A DNA stretch of 64,000 nt from JAVBLD01 sp031553705 (lineage in GTDB: Bacteria > Bacteroidota > Bacteroidia > Bacteroidales > Marinifilaceae): the NCBI GenBank assembly GCA_031553705.1, contig JAVBLD010000019.1, forward strand, positions 16,998 through 80,997, in the 5' to 3' direction. Both the position numbers and the translations under genes were made by a program. Each line of letters opens with the position of its first letter. The first letter of the stretch is position 1. A model generated the notes under the pieces. That model ran no database searches, was not told where the DNA came from, and saw only the letters and a program-made list of their open reading frames with translations. Shown one piece after another: positions 7,078 through 16,081 of the stretch.

Positions 7078-8913
7078 ATGAATAGGAATAGTATTATTTT
7101 TTATTTTTTTTTGCTGCTGGCAGCGATAACATCTGTTCCGGTTGTACATTCCTGCGCGAATAGAGGTTATCCGGAAGGAGGTCCGAAGGATACGATCTCT
7201 CCTGTCGTACTGTACGAACGTCCATTGTCATATTCGAAAGATTTTTCCAAAAAACGGGTCGATATCTATTTTGACGAATTTATACAGTTGAAACAGATAA
7301 ACGAAAAGTTTATCATATCACCCCCGCAAGCCAAAAAACCGAAAGTGAGCGGAAGAGGAAAGTATGTCCGGGTGGAGCTTCTGGATTCGTTGAGGCCTAA
7401 TACAACTTATAGCCTCGATTTTGCCGATGCTATTGTGGATAATAATGAAGGGAATCCGCTTGGTTTTTATCGTTATGTTTTTTCTACCGGAAAGACGATT
7501 GACTCACTGGAGTTGAGTGGAAATGTTGTAGATGCGATAACCAACGAGCCGGTATTGAATGCCTATGTCTTTTTATATAAGAACCATGCCGATTCGGTTC
7601 CTGTGATACAGATTCCGGATTACATCGCCCGTACCGATAGTGTCGGTTTTTTCAGGGTGACAAACCTGAACGATACGATATATAAGATCGTAGCGATAGA
7701 AGATGCGAACCGGGATTATAAGTTCACACCGGAAGGTGAACGGGTCGGTTTTCTGGATTCGCTTGTACGGCCGGTCGTAGTGGCGCTGTCCCATAGCGAT
7801 ACGATTACCCGCATAGAGAAAATCGTCGGCAAAGATACGATTATGTCGGATACGATTATACATGTCGATGCCCTGGGGTATGGCCCGAACAATCTCTACC
7901 TGAGGCTTTTCGAGGAAAAACGGACTCAACTTTATATGGTGGACGACGCGCGGAAAGAGCGGGAACGCCTTGATTTTATTTTTAGCATACCCGGAGAAAA
8001 CGATTTTAAAATATTGTTACGGGATACGACGGTCAAAGATTGGTATATCATGGAGCGAACCGCGAATCATGATACGATTACGTTGTGGATAAAAGATTCG
8101 ATTGTATATAAAAAAGATACATTGAATTGTATTTTGACCTACCTGCGTTCGGATAGTACCGGACGACATGTGAGTTATTCGGACACCAACCGGTATACAT
8201 TCAGCGATAAAAAACCAACATCGGACAGAAACAGGAAAAAAGAGGATACATCAATCAAATTTTTACAGGTGAATGTCAATGCCGGGACGGAACTTGACAT
8301 GAATACCCGGCTGGCGCTCTCCTTCGGTAAGCCGATCGATGAGGAGGGACTAAGCCATATTTCATTATCGGAGAGAGTGGATACTTTGCTTCATCCGGTC
8401 AAATATACGATACGACGTGATAGTTTGAAAATCAGAAAATTTTATTTTGATGCAAACCTGTTGCCGGGAAAGGAGTATTTATTGAAAATCGATTCGGCAA
8501 CAATATATAGCATATATGGAGAACATAACAATAGATTGGAAAAATCGTTTAAGATAAAAACGGCCGAATCTTACGGGAAGATCATCTTAACCGTAACGGG
8601 AATTGAACAGGGAGATGTTATTATACAGCTGTATAAATCGGAAGGCGGCGGTACAAAGTCCAATAAAGATAGAAAGGATGTGACTGTTTTTCAAGAGAAG
8701 ATACTGGAGGTGGATGGGACAGTGACCTTTGAATTTTTGAACGAAGGAAAGTACCAGATACGGGCAATATTTGATACAAACCGTAACGGGAAATGGGATA
8801 CCGGTTTATATCTGAAGCGAGTTCAACCGGAGAAGATAAAATATCTGCAAGGAGAGTTGAATGTAAAACAAAATTTTGATGTAGAGCAGGATTTTGACTT
8901 GCATGGATTGTAA
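7078..8913 (+). CDS. Ig-like domain lipoprotein (CANRG family)
   Basis: A 611-residue envelope lipoprotein. After a hydrophobic signal segment (about 7-25) comes the lipobox-like VVHSC-A with the cysteine near residue 26, then NRGYPEGGPKDTISP, a signature seen at the start of a conserved Bacteroidota family. Residues about 38-140 form an SbsA/Big_5-type Ig-like domain that ends in the FSTGKTIDSLELSG hinge; a carboxypeptidase-regulatory-like beta domain follows (about 140-235). The C-terminal part has another beta-rich region with the DTNRNGKWDTG calcium-binding-like loop. It is probably anchored in the outer membrane or the periplasm; no biochemical function is known to me. DUF3108 and DUF4837 genes follow closely. 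Confidence 0.8.
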   Translation: MNRNSIIFYFFLLLAAITSVPVVHSCANRGYPEGGPKDTISPVVLYERPLSYSKDFSKKRVDIYFDEFIQLKQINEKFIISPPQAKKPKVSGRGKYVRVELLDSLRPNTTYSLDFADAIVDNNEGNPLGFYRYVFSTGKTIDSLELSGNVVDAITNEPVLNAYVFLYKNHADSVPVIQIPDYIARTDSVGFFRVTNLNDTIYKIVAIEDANRDYKFTPEGERVGFLDSLVRPVVVALSHSDTITRIEKIVGKDTIMSDTIIHVDALGYGPNNLYLRLFEEKRTQLYMVDDARKERERLDFIFSIPGENDFKILLRDTTVKDWYIMERTANHDTITLWIKDSIVYKKDTLNCILTYLRSDSTGRHVSYSDTNRYTFSDKKPTSDRNRKKEDTSIKFLQVNVNAGTELDMNTRLALSFGKPIDEEGLSHISLSERVDTLLHPVKYTIRRDSLKIRKFYFDANLLPGKEYLLKIDSATIYSIYGEHNNRLEKSFKIKTAESYGKIILTVTGIEQGDVIIQLYKSEGGGTKSNKDRKDVTVFQEKILEVDGTVTFEFLNEGKYQIRAIFDTNRNGKWDTGLYLKRVQPEKIKYLQGELNVKQNFDVEQDFDLHGL

Positions 8914-8937
8914 AAATGAAGTGATTCAAAGAAACTT

Positions 8938-9699
8938 ATGATACGGATAGTTGTTTGTATATTATTGATAAGTTTATCATGGCCGTCGTTTTCGCAGTCA
9001 AAATATCCTCCGATAGAAGAGTTGGTATATACCGGATATTATAACTGGGGATTTATTTGGGTAAAGGCTGGCCAGGTGGAGTTTTCCTTGTCAAAATCCG
9101 AGAAATATCCGAATGCATTACGGCTGAAGGCTGTAGGGCACTCCTTGCCGTCATGGGACTGGATGTTTACAGTCCGGGATACATTATTGTCCCATTTTAA
9201 TGCGGATACATTTATGCCGTATGAATTTTCACGAAAAGCACACGAAGGGAACTATCACAAAACATTCGATTATAAATTCAATTATAGGGATTCCATTATT
9301 TACGCTGACGTTCACAAGATCGGCAAGTACAAAAGAAAAGATTCGATAAAATTAAAGCCGAAGACTTATGATATGCTTTCGGTGGCTTGGATGATACGGG
9401 AGATTGATTTTGAACAATATAAGAAAAAAGATTTAATACCCATAAAACTACTGATTGATAACAAGATATATGATCTGTATGTCCGCTATCTCGGGACTGA
9501 AAAGATAAAACTGAGCAGCACAAAACAGGAGTGCTATGTACTTTCCCCTCTTTTGGTTGAAGGGGATGTTTTTAAGGGTGGTGAAAATATGAAGATATGG
9601 GTCAGCAAAGATGAGTACCGCCTTCCGGTGATGGTGGAGGCGAAGATATTGGTGGGCTCTGTGAAAGGGATATTGGATTATTCGGCAAGCAAATATTGA
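8938..9699 (+). CDS. DUF3108 domain-containing secreted protein
   Basis: A 253-residue protein with a clear signal peptide (hydrophobic 3-17, cut after SFSQ near residue 20). The mature part begins with EELVYTGYYNWGFIWVKAG and shows the beta-strand pattern of DUF3108 proteins (VEFSLSK, ALRLKAVGHS, YEFSRKAHEGNY, YDMLSVAWMIR, IWVSKDEYRLPVMVEAKILVGSVKG). Members are periplasmic and resemble lipid-binding LolA/B-like half barrels, but the role is not established. It starts 24 bases after the Ig-like lipoprotein, so the two are almost certainly co-transcribed. Confidence 0.82.
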   Translation: MIRIVVCILLISLSWPSFSQSKYPPIEELVYTGYYNWGFIWVKAGQVEFSLSKSEKYPNALRLKAVGHSLPSWDWMFTVRDTLLSHFNADTFMPYEFSRKAHEGNYHKTFDYKFNYRDSIIYADVHKIGKYKRKDSIKLKPKTYDMLSVAWMIREIDFEQYKKKDLIPIKLLIDNKIYDLYVRYLGTEKIKLSSTKQECYVLSPLLVEGDVFKGGENMKIWVSKDEYRLPVMVEAKILVGSVKGILDYSASKY

Positions 9700-9731
9700 G
9701 ATACGGAATATCAGATCCGAGGTTCAAACTG

Positions 9732-9739
9732 TAATTTTG
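9732..9739 (+). promoter_or_regulatory. Bacteroides -7 element for the DUF4837 gene
   Basis: TAATTTTG fits TAnnTTTG, 55 bases before the ATG at 9795. It lies upstream of an alternative start at 9753, which favours the lipoprotein start. No -33 TTG at the right distance. Confidence 0.4.
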
Positions 9740-9794
9740 TTTTTTTTATTTCTTGCCCCGCTGCCTGTTGTTTTTACTTTCTAATTTATCCGTT

Positions 9795-10805
9795 ATGAGA
9801 AAAGTATTATTAATGGGATTGATCGGAGCGGTTATTTTGATCGTTTCCTGCAAGGAATCCGGTAAAAGAACCGGATTGCCGCCGGTATCCGGATCGACGA
9901 ATGAGTTGATGGTAATTATGAATAAAGTTTTATGGCAAGGTGCTGTCGGGGATACCCTACGTTCTTATTTTATGCAGAGCCAACCCGGATTGCCGCAGGC
10001 AGAACCGATGTTTGACATAGTCAATCTGCCGCTTAGCAATTTTGATAAGAATGTAAAATCACACCGGAATGTGTTGGTCGTTCAAATTAATGAGCGGGCG
10101 GATTCGGCTTCACTGGTTTTCAGCGAAAGTCCTTGGGCGAAGAGCCAGAAGTATTTTAAGATTGTGGCTCCCAGTGTTACTGCTTTCTACCGGATTTTCA
10201 ACGCCAATAAGGAGCGGATTATGGGTGTTTTTCTGACAGCAGAAAGGGATCGTTTGGTCGAGGTATATAAAAAGGCGTCGAATACCGAGATTTTTAACAG
10301 GTTCAAGAACAAGTACCAGCTTTTGTTGTATTGCCCGGGAGGATACAGAATCAATAAGGATACCGGTGATTTTGTCTGGATCTCTTCCGAAACCCAGGTA
10401 GATAGCAAAGGAGTCGTTTTTTTCCAGGAAAGCTATAGAAACGAGAGTCAATTCGATCGTAAAAATATGATTGCTGAGGTAGATAAGAAGCTGAAAAAAA
10501 ATATTCCCGGGCCACGGGACAGCACCTGGATGAAAATAGATACGAATGCGATTGTCTCGTTTACCGGTTATCGTTATAGCGGAGATTATTATGCTATTCT
10601 GATCAAGGGATTATGGACGGTAGAAAACGATTTTATGGGAGGCCCTTTCGTACTGAATGTCGTTCTGGATCAGAAAAGGAATAGAATCATTTATATGATG
10701 GCTTATGTGTACGCGCCTGAAGGGAAAAAACGAAATATACTACGTCAAGTGGAATCAATATTGTTTACAATGAAGATAGATGATAATGAAACGGATAATC
10801 AGTAA
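9795..10805 (+). CDS. DUF4837 family lipoprotein
   Basis: A 336-residue lipoprotein starting at the ATG at 9795, which gives MRKVLLMGLIGAVILIVSCKES: a short basic head, hydrophobic core and lipobox cysteine at about residue 19. An upstream start at 9753 would bury this signal and is rejected. The mature sequence has the DUF4837 features ATNELMV-type opening (here GSTNELMVIMNK), a two-lobed alpha/beta layout, and repeated segments around VLVVQINE and FTGYRYSGDYYAILIKGLW. The function is unknown; the family is almost restricted to Bacteroidota. The NamZ gene overlaps its 3' end by 20-26 bases, showing translational coupling. Confidence 0.82.
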   Translation: MRKVLLMGLIGAVILIVSCKESGKRTGLPPVSGSTNELMVIMNKVLWQGAVGDTLRSYFMQSQPGLPQAEPMFDIVNLPLSNFDKNVKSHRNVLVVQINERADSASLVFSESPWAKSQKYFKIVAPSVTAFYRIFNANKERIMGVFLTAERDRLVEVYKKASNTEIFNRFKNKYQLLLYCPGGYRINKDTGDFVWISSETQVDSKGVVFFQESYRNESQFDRKNMIAEVDKKLKKNIPGPRDSTWMKIDTNAIVSFTGYRYSGDYYAILIKGLWTVENDFMGGPFVLNVVLDQKRNRIIYMMAYVYAPEGKKRNILRQVESILFTMKIDDNETDNQ

Positions 10806-12027
10806 TCAAAAAATAAGCAGGTCATATTTGAAAGGTGTATTATTATCTTTCTTTTTAACAACGATTTGTGTTGGGGTGTGCCGGGGTTTACCGTGTCCGG
10901 ATGTGATTGGGAAGTGTGTGGATATACTGGTGAGTCCGGGGATAGAGAACTATCAGGCCTATCAGACCATATTGGCCGGAAAAAGAGTCGGAGTGGTGGC
11001 CAATCAGACGGCTGTCACGGTGGAAGCAGAGCATAGTGTCGACTTTCTGACAAAGAAAGGGGTAAATATTGTAAAGATATATTGTCCGGAACATGGGTTC
11101 CGGGGAGATGCGGATGCCGGTGAGACGGTCGGGGATTACCGGGATGAGATTTCCGGTTTGCCTGTGATCTCGTTATACGGCAAGAAAAAAAAACCGCTAC
11201 CTGAAGATTTGAGAGGTATTGATGTACTGATCTTTGATATGCAGGATGTGGGAATTCGCTATTATACCTATTTGTCTACGCTGCATTATGTAATGGAGGC
11301 CTGTGCGGAAAGCAACATACCGGTGATCGTTATGGACCGTCCAAACCCGAATGCGTTCTATATCGATGGTCCGGTAATGGAGCCGCAACATACCTCTTTT
11401 ATCGGCATGCACCCGGTACCTATCGTATATGGTATGACGATTGCGGAATATGCACAGATGATCAACGGAGAGGGCTGGTTAAAGGGACACGTCAAATGCC
11501 GGTTGACCGTAATCGCCTGTCGCAACTGGAGCCGGGAGATGACCGTGGAATTACCGAAAAAACCTTCGCCGAACCTACCGGATAAGGTTTCCGTGATGTT
11601 ATATCCTTCTGTTGCCTGGTTTGAAGGGACTGTCGTGAATGAAGGACGCGGAACATATACTCCATTTCAGGTGTTCGGACATCCGGACTTGAAAAACATG
11701 CCTTATTCCTATACTCCGGTTAGTATTCCCGGAATGAGTAAATCCCCGAAATGCCTTGGCGAAAAATGTTTCGGAATGGATCTGAGAAATAAGTATGATG
11801 AGGTGAAAGCCGGCAAAAAAATCCGATTGGACTGGTTATTGCTTGCTTACCGGAGCTATGCCGGAAAAGCGCCGTTCTTTACCTCCTTTTTCGAAAAAGT
11901 TGCAGGTACGGAACAGGTGCGGAAAGATATCCTAGCAGGGAAAAACGAGGCTCAGATCCGTGCTTCCTGGCAGAAAGATCTGGATGATTTTATGAAAATC
12001 CGTGCCAAGTATCTGATATATAAATAA
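10780..12027 (+). CDS. DUF1343 exo-beta-N-acetylmuramidase (NamZ family)
   Basis: A 415-residue protein whose start (ATG at 10780 or 10786) lies inside the end of the DUF4837 gene. It has an N-terminal hydrophobic signal (about 19-36). Landmarks of DUF1343 are GKRVGVVANQTAVT, the catalytic-region YCPEHGFRGDADAGE, GLPVISLYG, DVLIFDMQDVGIRYYTY, VMDRPNPN and WFEGTVVNEGRGT. Characterised members (NamZ of Bacillus and Tannerella) remove terminal MurNAc from peptidoglycan fragments for recycling; the same reaction in the periplasm is inferred here. Length matches the family. It is the last gene of the plus-strand block and is followed by a two-way terminator. Confidence 0.85.
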   Translation: MIMKRIISNQKISRSYLKGVLLSFFLTTICVGVCRGLPCPDVIGKCVDILVSPGIENYQAYQTILAGKRVGVVANQTAVTVEAEHSVDFLTKKGVNIVKIYCPEHGFRGDADAGETVGDYRDEISGLPVISLYGKKKKPLPEDLRGIDVLIFDMQDVGIRYYTYLSTLHYVMEACAESNIPVIVMDRPNPNAFYIDGPVMEPQHTSFIGMHPVPIVYGMTIAEYAQMINGEGWLKGHVKCRLTVIACRNWSREMTVELPKKPSPNLPDKVSVMLYPSVAWFEGTVVNEGRGTYTPFQVFGHPDLKNMPYSYTPVSIPGMSKSPKCLGEKCFGMDLRNKYDEVKAGKKIRLDWLLLAYRSYAGKAPFFTSFFEKVAGTEQVRKDILAGKNEAQIRASWQKDLDDFMKIRAKYLIYK

Positions 12028-12068
12028 CTAAAAAAAGAGCAGAACCGTTCAGTAAGTGTATAAAAACA

Positions 12069-12100
12069 GCCGGCAACAAAAAAAGAAGCCGGCCGTTTTC
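12069..12100. terminator. bidirectional terminator between namZ-like gene and mgsA
   Basis: GCCGGC at 12069-12074 pairs with GCCGGC at 12088-12093, with further flanking pairs and one mismatch. TTTTC follows on plus and a TGTTTTTA run on minus, so it can end both converging transcripts. Confidence 0.6.
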
Positions 12101-12121
12101 TGTATTTACCATTTCATCAGT

Positions 12122-12511
12122 TTACTTAATCTGATCTTCATGGATATCGATAAACCCTCGGATCAGCATCTCAGCCGTAGCCGGATTAGTGGCTATCGGT
12201 ACATTGTGTACGTCGCATACCCGCATCAACATTTGTACATCCGGTTCGTGCGGATGTTTTCCGAGCGGATCCCGGAAAAAGATCACCATCCGAATCTTTT
12301 GTTCTGCTACCTGTGCTGCAATCTGTGCATCACCTCCCAGGGGCCCCGATAACAGGCACTCTACGTCCAAACCCGCATTCCGGGCATGTTTGCCTGTTGT
12401 ACCGGTAGCTACAATTTCGGTACCCACCGACTTTAGAAACCCCATGTGTCTGTTTAGAAAAGCGACCATTTCTGCTTTCTTCCCGTCATGTGCTATTACG
12501 GCTAATCTCAT
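12122..12511 (-). CDS. mgsA: methylglyoxal synthase
   Basis: A 129-residue MgsA. The family converts dihydroxyacetone phosphate to methylglyoxal and phosphate, a bypass of lower glycolysis in the cytoplasm. Seen here are the phosphate-binding ATGTTGKHA (about 36-44), the SGPLGGDAQI motif with the catalytic-region Asp (about 55-64), and FFRDPL followed by HPHEPDV (about 79-93), all characteristic. It starts directly at the beta-strand MRLAVIAHD and stops just after the last conserved ATAEMLI helix, so it lacks the short N- and C-terminal tails of the 152-residue E. coli enzyme; this compact form seems complete. It converges on the NamZ gene and follows the DsbD-domain gene. Confidence 0.93.
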   Translation of the reverse strand: MRLAVIAHDGKKAEMVAFLNRHMGFLKSVGTEIVATGTTGKHARNAGLDVECLLSGPLGGDAQIAAQVAEQKIRMVIFFRDPLGKHPHEPDVQMLMRVCDVHNVPIATNPATAEMLIRGFIDIHEDQIK

Positions 12512-12540
12512 ACTGAATAAATTATGATTTTTATATTAAC

Positions 12541-12570
12541 TGAAAAAGAAAACCGCCCGGAACCGGGCGG
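12541..12570 (-). terminator. terminator after the DsbD N-domain gene
   Basis: Perfect 8-bp GC stem CCGCCCGG / CCGGGCGG with a two-base loop, followed on the minus strand by TTTTCTTTTT. A strong intrinsic terminator. Confidence 0.8.
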
Positions 12571-12584
12571 CCTCTTTCGTATAA

Positions 12585-13046
12585 TTATTTTGTAAGCTCA
12601 AAATCGAATTCTTCTTCATCCGGAGGAATACATTGTTCTCCGGAACATGCCATAAATTCAACATATCCAACCAATTTTGCTTTAAGTTTTGTCACCTTCA
12701 CACGTTGTACAAAAGTTACCGTATTTTCAAAGTATGATAAATTCATATCAAAAGCTTTGTTATACTCGGTATGCGGTTTGGTTGTTGCTTTGAATTCGCC
12801 GACCAGTTCTACGCCGGAAGTTTCATCCGTATCAATATTGAATGTTGTCGGTAGCGGTCCTCCGTCCGGAATTTTCGTATCGTATAAGTGCCATGAAGAT
12901 TCGATCGTGGCTTTACATACGATGTCGTAAACTCCCGGGCTTACCTTTTTATAAGTAATCGACCATTTTACCGGTTTCATTACTTGTGCCGTTGCTCCTG
13001 TTGCGAATGCAGCGAAGAGAACGATAATTGTCAGTATTCTTTTCAT
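12585..13046 (-). CDS. secreted DsbD N-terminal (thiol:disulfide interchange) domain protein
   Basis: A 153-residue protein with a signal peptide (hydrophobic 5-19, cut after GATAQ). The mature part matches the immunoglobulin-like DsbD alpha domain: VKWSITYKKVSPGVYDIVCKATIESSWHLYDT, a beta-rich core, and the C-terminal CSGEQC pair (C134 and C139) followed by IPP. In full-length DsbD this domain passes electrons to periplasmic partners, but the membrane and thioredoxin domains are absent here. It ends naturally, with a strong terminator, so it is a stand-alone protein rather than a fragment. Partners are not evident from the neighbours (mgsA, infB). Confidence 0.8.
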   Translation of the reverse strand: MKRILTIIVLFAAFATGATAQVMKPVKWSITYKKVSPGVYDIVCKATIESSWHLYDTKIPDGGPLPTTFNIDTDETSGVELVGEFKATTKPHTEYNKAFDMNLSYFENTVTFVQRVKVTKLKAKLVGYVEFMACSGEQCIPPDEEEFDFELTK

Positions 13047-13192
13047 ATCAATTCTTTAAATTGTTAAATAAAACTTCTGCACTAATTTCTATGAACTTTG
13101 GCAGTGTTTATCTTGTATGGCAAAGTAACAAAATAATCTGCAAACATATATGTTAGACGGAAGTTAAATCTTTCATAAATAAAAGAGAAAAT

Positions 13193-16042
13193 TTATAGTG
13201 TTTTTTTCACTTCTATTTCATGATAGGCCTCGACAAAATCTCCAACTTGTATGTCATTGAAATTGACGATATTAAGGCCGCATTCAAATCCTTTGGCAAC
13301 ATCTTTTACATCATCTTTAAAACGTTTCAGTGAACCAAGCTCACCGGTATAGATTACAATACCGTCCCGGATAACCCGGATTTTTGATGAACGGGTGATC
13401 TTTCCGTCACGTACAATACAGCCGGCAATGGTACCTACTTTGGAAATTTTGAATGCTTCCATTACTTCTACCGTTGCAACAACTTCTTCCTTAATTTCAG
13501 GCGAGAGCATTCCTTCCATTGCTGATTTCAACTCTGCGATGGCCGTATAGATGATTGAATAGAGACGAATATCGATCTCTTCTTTTTCGGCCAGTTTACG
13601 GGCGGCTAATGACGGGCGCACCTGGAAACCGACAATAATGGCATTGGACGCAGCGGCCAACATTACGTCGCCTTCGGATATCTGTCCTACCGCTTTATGG
13701 ATGACATTCACCTGGATCTCGCTGGTCGATAGCTTGATGAGAGAGTCGGACAGCGCCTCGATCGAACCGTCTACGTCACCTTTGACAATGACGTTCAGTT
13801 CCTGGAAGTTTCCGATCGCAATCCTTCGACCGATCTCGTCCAATGTAATGTGTTTCTGGGTACGCAGTCCCTGTTCGCGTTGTAATTGTTCGCGTTTGTT
13901 AGCCAGCATGCGTGCCTCTTTTTCATTGCTCATGACATTGAATTTGTCGCCGGCTTGCGGCGCACCGTTCAAACCGAGGATTAGCGCTGGTTCCGAAGGG
14001 CCTACCTGTTCCAGTTTACCGCCTCTTTCGTTAAACATCGCTTTTACATGGCCAAAGTATTGCCCGGCAAGTACAACGTCTCCTACTTTTAGTGTACCTG
14101 CCTGTACCAGAACAGTAGCTACATATCCCCGGCCTTTATCCAAGGACGATTCGATTACGGAGCCGACGGCTTTTTTATGCGGGTTGGCTTTCAACTCCAG
14201 CATTTCTGCTTCCAGCAGTACTTTTTCCAGCAACTCTTCGATATGTAGTCCTTTTTTAGCGGCAATCTCTTGGCATTGATATTTTCCACCCCAATCTTCT
14301 ACAAGATAGTTCATTGCAGCCAGCTCTTCCTTGATTTTTTCCGGATTTGCCGTGGGCTTATCGATTTTATTGATTGCAAATACAATAGGAACTCCGGCAG
14401 CACTGGCATGATTGATAGCCTCTACTGTCTGAGGCATCACATTGTCGTCTGCGGCAATAATGATGATGGCGATGTCGGTTACCTGGGCTCCTCTGGCTCG
14501 CATTGCAGTAAATGCCTCGTGGCCGGGGGTGTCGAGGAATGTAACGGCACGGCCGTCATTCAGTTTCACGTTATAGGCTCCGATATGCTGGGTAATACCT
14601 CCGGCTTCCCCGGCAATCACATTCGCTTTCCGGATATAGTCGAGCAGGGATGTTTTACCGTGGTCGACGTGTCCCATTACCGTAACGATCGGAGGACGGG
14701 GCTGCATATTTTCCGGCGAATCGGGTTCCTCGTCTTCGATTGCTTCCTGAATTCCGACACTGACAAATTCAACGGAAAAGCCGAATTCATCCGTTACCAG
14801 ATGGATTGTCTCGGCGTCCAACCGCTGGTTGATCGAAACAAATAATCCCAAAGACATACATGCCGAAATGATATCCGTCACTGAAATATTCATCATGGCA
14901 GCCAGCTCGGCCACCGTCACAAATTCGGTTAATTTCAGTATCCGTTTGTCTTTTTCTTCTTGCTCCAGTTCCGCTTGCATTTTTTGCTGAACGGCATCCC
15001 GTTTGTCCCGGCGGTGTTTTGATGTCTGGGATTTACCTTTGTTGCCGAGGCGTGCAAAAGTATCTTTTATTTGTTTGTCAACATCTTCTTCACTAATCTC
15101 GGCTTTTTCGTTCTTTTTCTTTTTCAGCTTTTTCAGTTTCTTCTTATTCTCTTCTATTCTGGCGTTTTTACCGGCAGAACTCACCGAGTCTATTTGGATT
15201 TTCTCGTCCTGGCGTAAAATCCTTTTCCGTTTTCTCTTGGTATCCAGATCGTCATCTCCTCCAAAGGCCACGTCGTCCTTTGGGGTAGGAGAATGATGCT
15301 TATCGGGAGCATGATCACTTTTTGCCGGAGTACCCGGTTTAATGATCTTTTTTGCCTCCCTTCTATCGCGTTCCTTTTCTATTTTACTTTTCTTTGGAGG
15401 GCGCGTCCGTTGATTGATGGCATCCAAATTGATAGAGCCGACCACCTTCACTTCTTTGACCGAATTCTGCTGACTGGGCTTAAAAGGCTTACGAGATTTT
15501 TCATGTTCCTCAGGTTTTTCCTGTGTATTCTCTTCCTCCTCTTCTTGCAGTTCAACCGAATCTTCTTCCTCCTCCTCTTTTTCTTCAATTATTTCCGGTT
15601 TTTCAGGAGTGATATCCTCTTTTTGTTGTTCAATAGTAGGTTTAGGCGGATTAGCCTCTTCTTTTTTAGGTTGTTCCGCCGGTTTCGCCTTCGCGTGGGT
15701 ATCCAGATCAATACGATCGACCACTTTGATCTTATTTTCTAATCTGATTTCATCTTTCACCGAAATGAATTCTTCTTCGCTGTCTTCATCCGGCGTTTCT
15801 CCCACATGATCAATTGATACGGTCTCTTTCTTTTTCCTTGAATATTTCAAGTCGACCATATTGGATTGTTTTTTTACTTCACTATCCTTGGAGAATTCTT
15901 TCGCGACCAAAGCATAGTCTTCATCCGATAACTTTGTATTCGGATCGGAGGAGATATTAACCCCCTTGCTATGCAGGTATTCCACGATAGTGGCAAGTCC
16001 TACGTTAAATTCCCGGGCTACTTTACTTAATCTTACTGCCAT
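13193..16042 (-). CDS. infB: translation initiation factor IF-2
   Basis: A 949-residue IF-2, the GTPase that brings initiator tRNA to the 30S ribosome and joins the subunits. The N-terminus (1-60) is an IF2_N helical domain (MAVRLSKVAREFNVGLATIVEYL); residues about 90-360 are a long Glu/Lys-rich disordered linker; a second IF2_N domain lies near 370-430. The G domain follows with G1 GHVDHGKTSLLD, G2 GGITQHIG, G3 DTPGHEAF, and NKID. Domains II, III and C2 fill the remainder. The G motifs are intact. It is the last gene of the rimP-nusA-infB set, 39 bases after nusA. Length is normal for Bacteroidota, where the linker is long. Confidence 0.98.
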   Translation of the reverse strand: MAVRLSKVAREFNVGLATIVEYLHSKGVNISSDPNTKLSDEDYALVAKEFSKDSEVKKQSNMVDLKYSRKKKETVSIDHVGETPDEDSEEEFISVKDEIRLENKIKVVDRIDLDTHAKAKPAEQPKKEEANPPKPTIEQQKEDITPEKPEIIEEKEEEEEDSVELQEEEEENTQEKPEEHEKSRKPFKPSQQNSVKEVKVVGSINLDAINQRTRPPKKSKIEKERDRREAKKIIKPGTPAKSDHAPDKHHSPTPKDDVAFGGDDDLDTKRKRKRILRQDEKIQIDSVSSAGKNARIEENKKKLKKLKKKKNEKAEISEEDVDKQIKDTFARLGNKGKSQTSKHRRDKRDAVQQKMQAELEQEEKDKRILKLTEFVTVAELAAMMNISVTDIISACMSLGLFVSINQRLDAETIHLVTDEFGFSVEFVSVGIQEAIEDEEPDSPENMQPRPPIVTVMGHVDHGKTSLLDYIRKANVIAGEAGGITQHIGAYNVKLNDGRAVTFLDTPGHEAFTAMRARGAQVTDIAIIIIAADDNVMPQTVEAINHASAAGVPIVFAINKIDKPTANPEKIKEELAAMNYLVEDWGGKYQCQEIAAKKGLHIEELLEKVLLEAEMLELKANPHKKAVGSVIESSLDKGRGYVATVLVQAGTLKVGDVVLAGQYFGHVKAMFNERGGKLEQVGPSEPALILGLNGAPQAGDKFNVMSNEKEARMLANKREQLQREQGLRTQKHITLDEIGRRIAIGNFQELNVIVKGDVDGSIEALSDSLIKLSTSEIQVNVIHKAVGQISEGDVMLAAASNAIIVGFQVRPSLAARKLAEKEEIDIRLYSIIYTAIAELKSAMEGMLSPEIKEEVVATVEVMEAFKISKVGTIAGCIVRDGKITRSSKIRVIRDGIVIYTGELGSLKRFKDDVKDVAKGFECGLNIVNFNDIQVGDFVEAYHEIEVKKTL

Positions 16043-16081
16043 ATTGAGATTAAAATTATTACAAGCGTTAACAAAACAGCG

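Noticed and set aside
12122..12511. mgsA as a truncated pseudogene
   Set aside because: It is shorter than the E. coli protein but retains all catalytic motifs and starts and ends at natural domain limits.
14270..14845. 191-codon open frame on plus within infB
   Set aside because: It lies opposite conserved IF-2 G-domain sequence and has no recognisable motifs; a shadow of the real gene.
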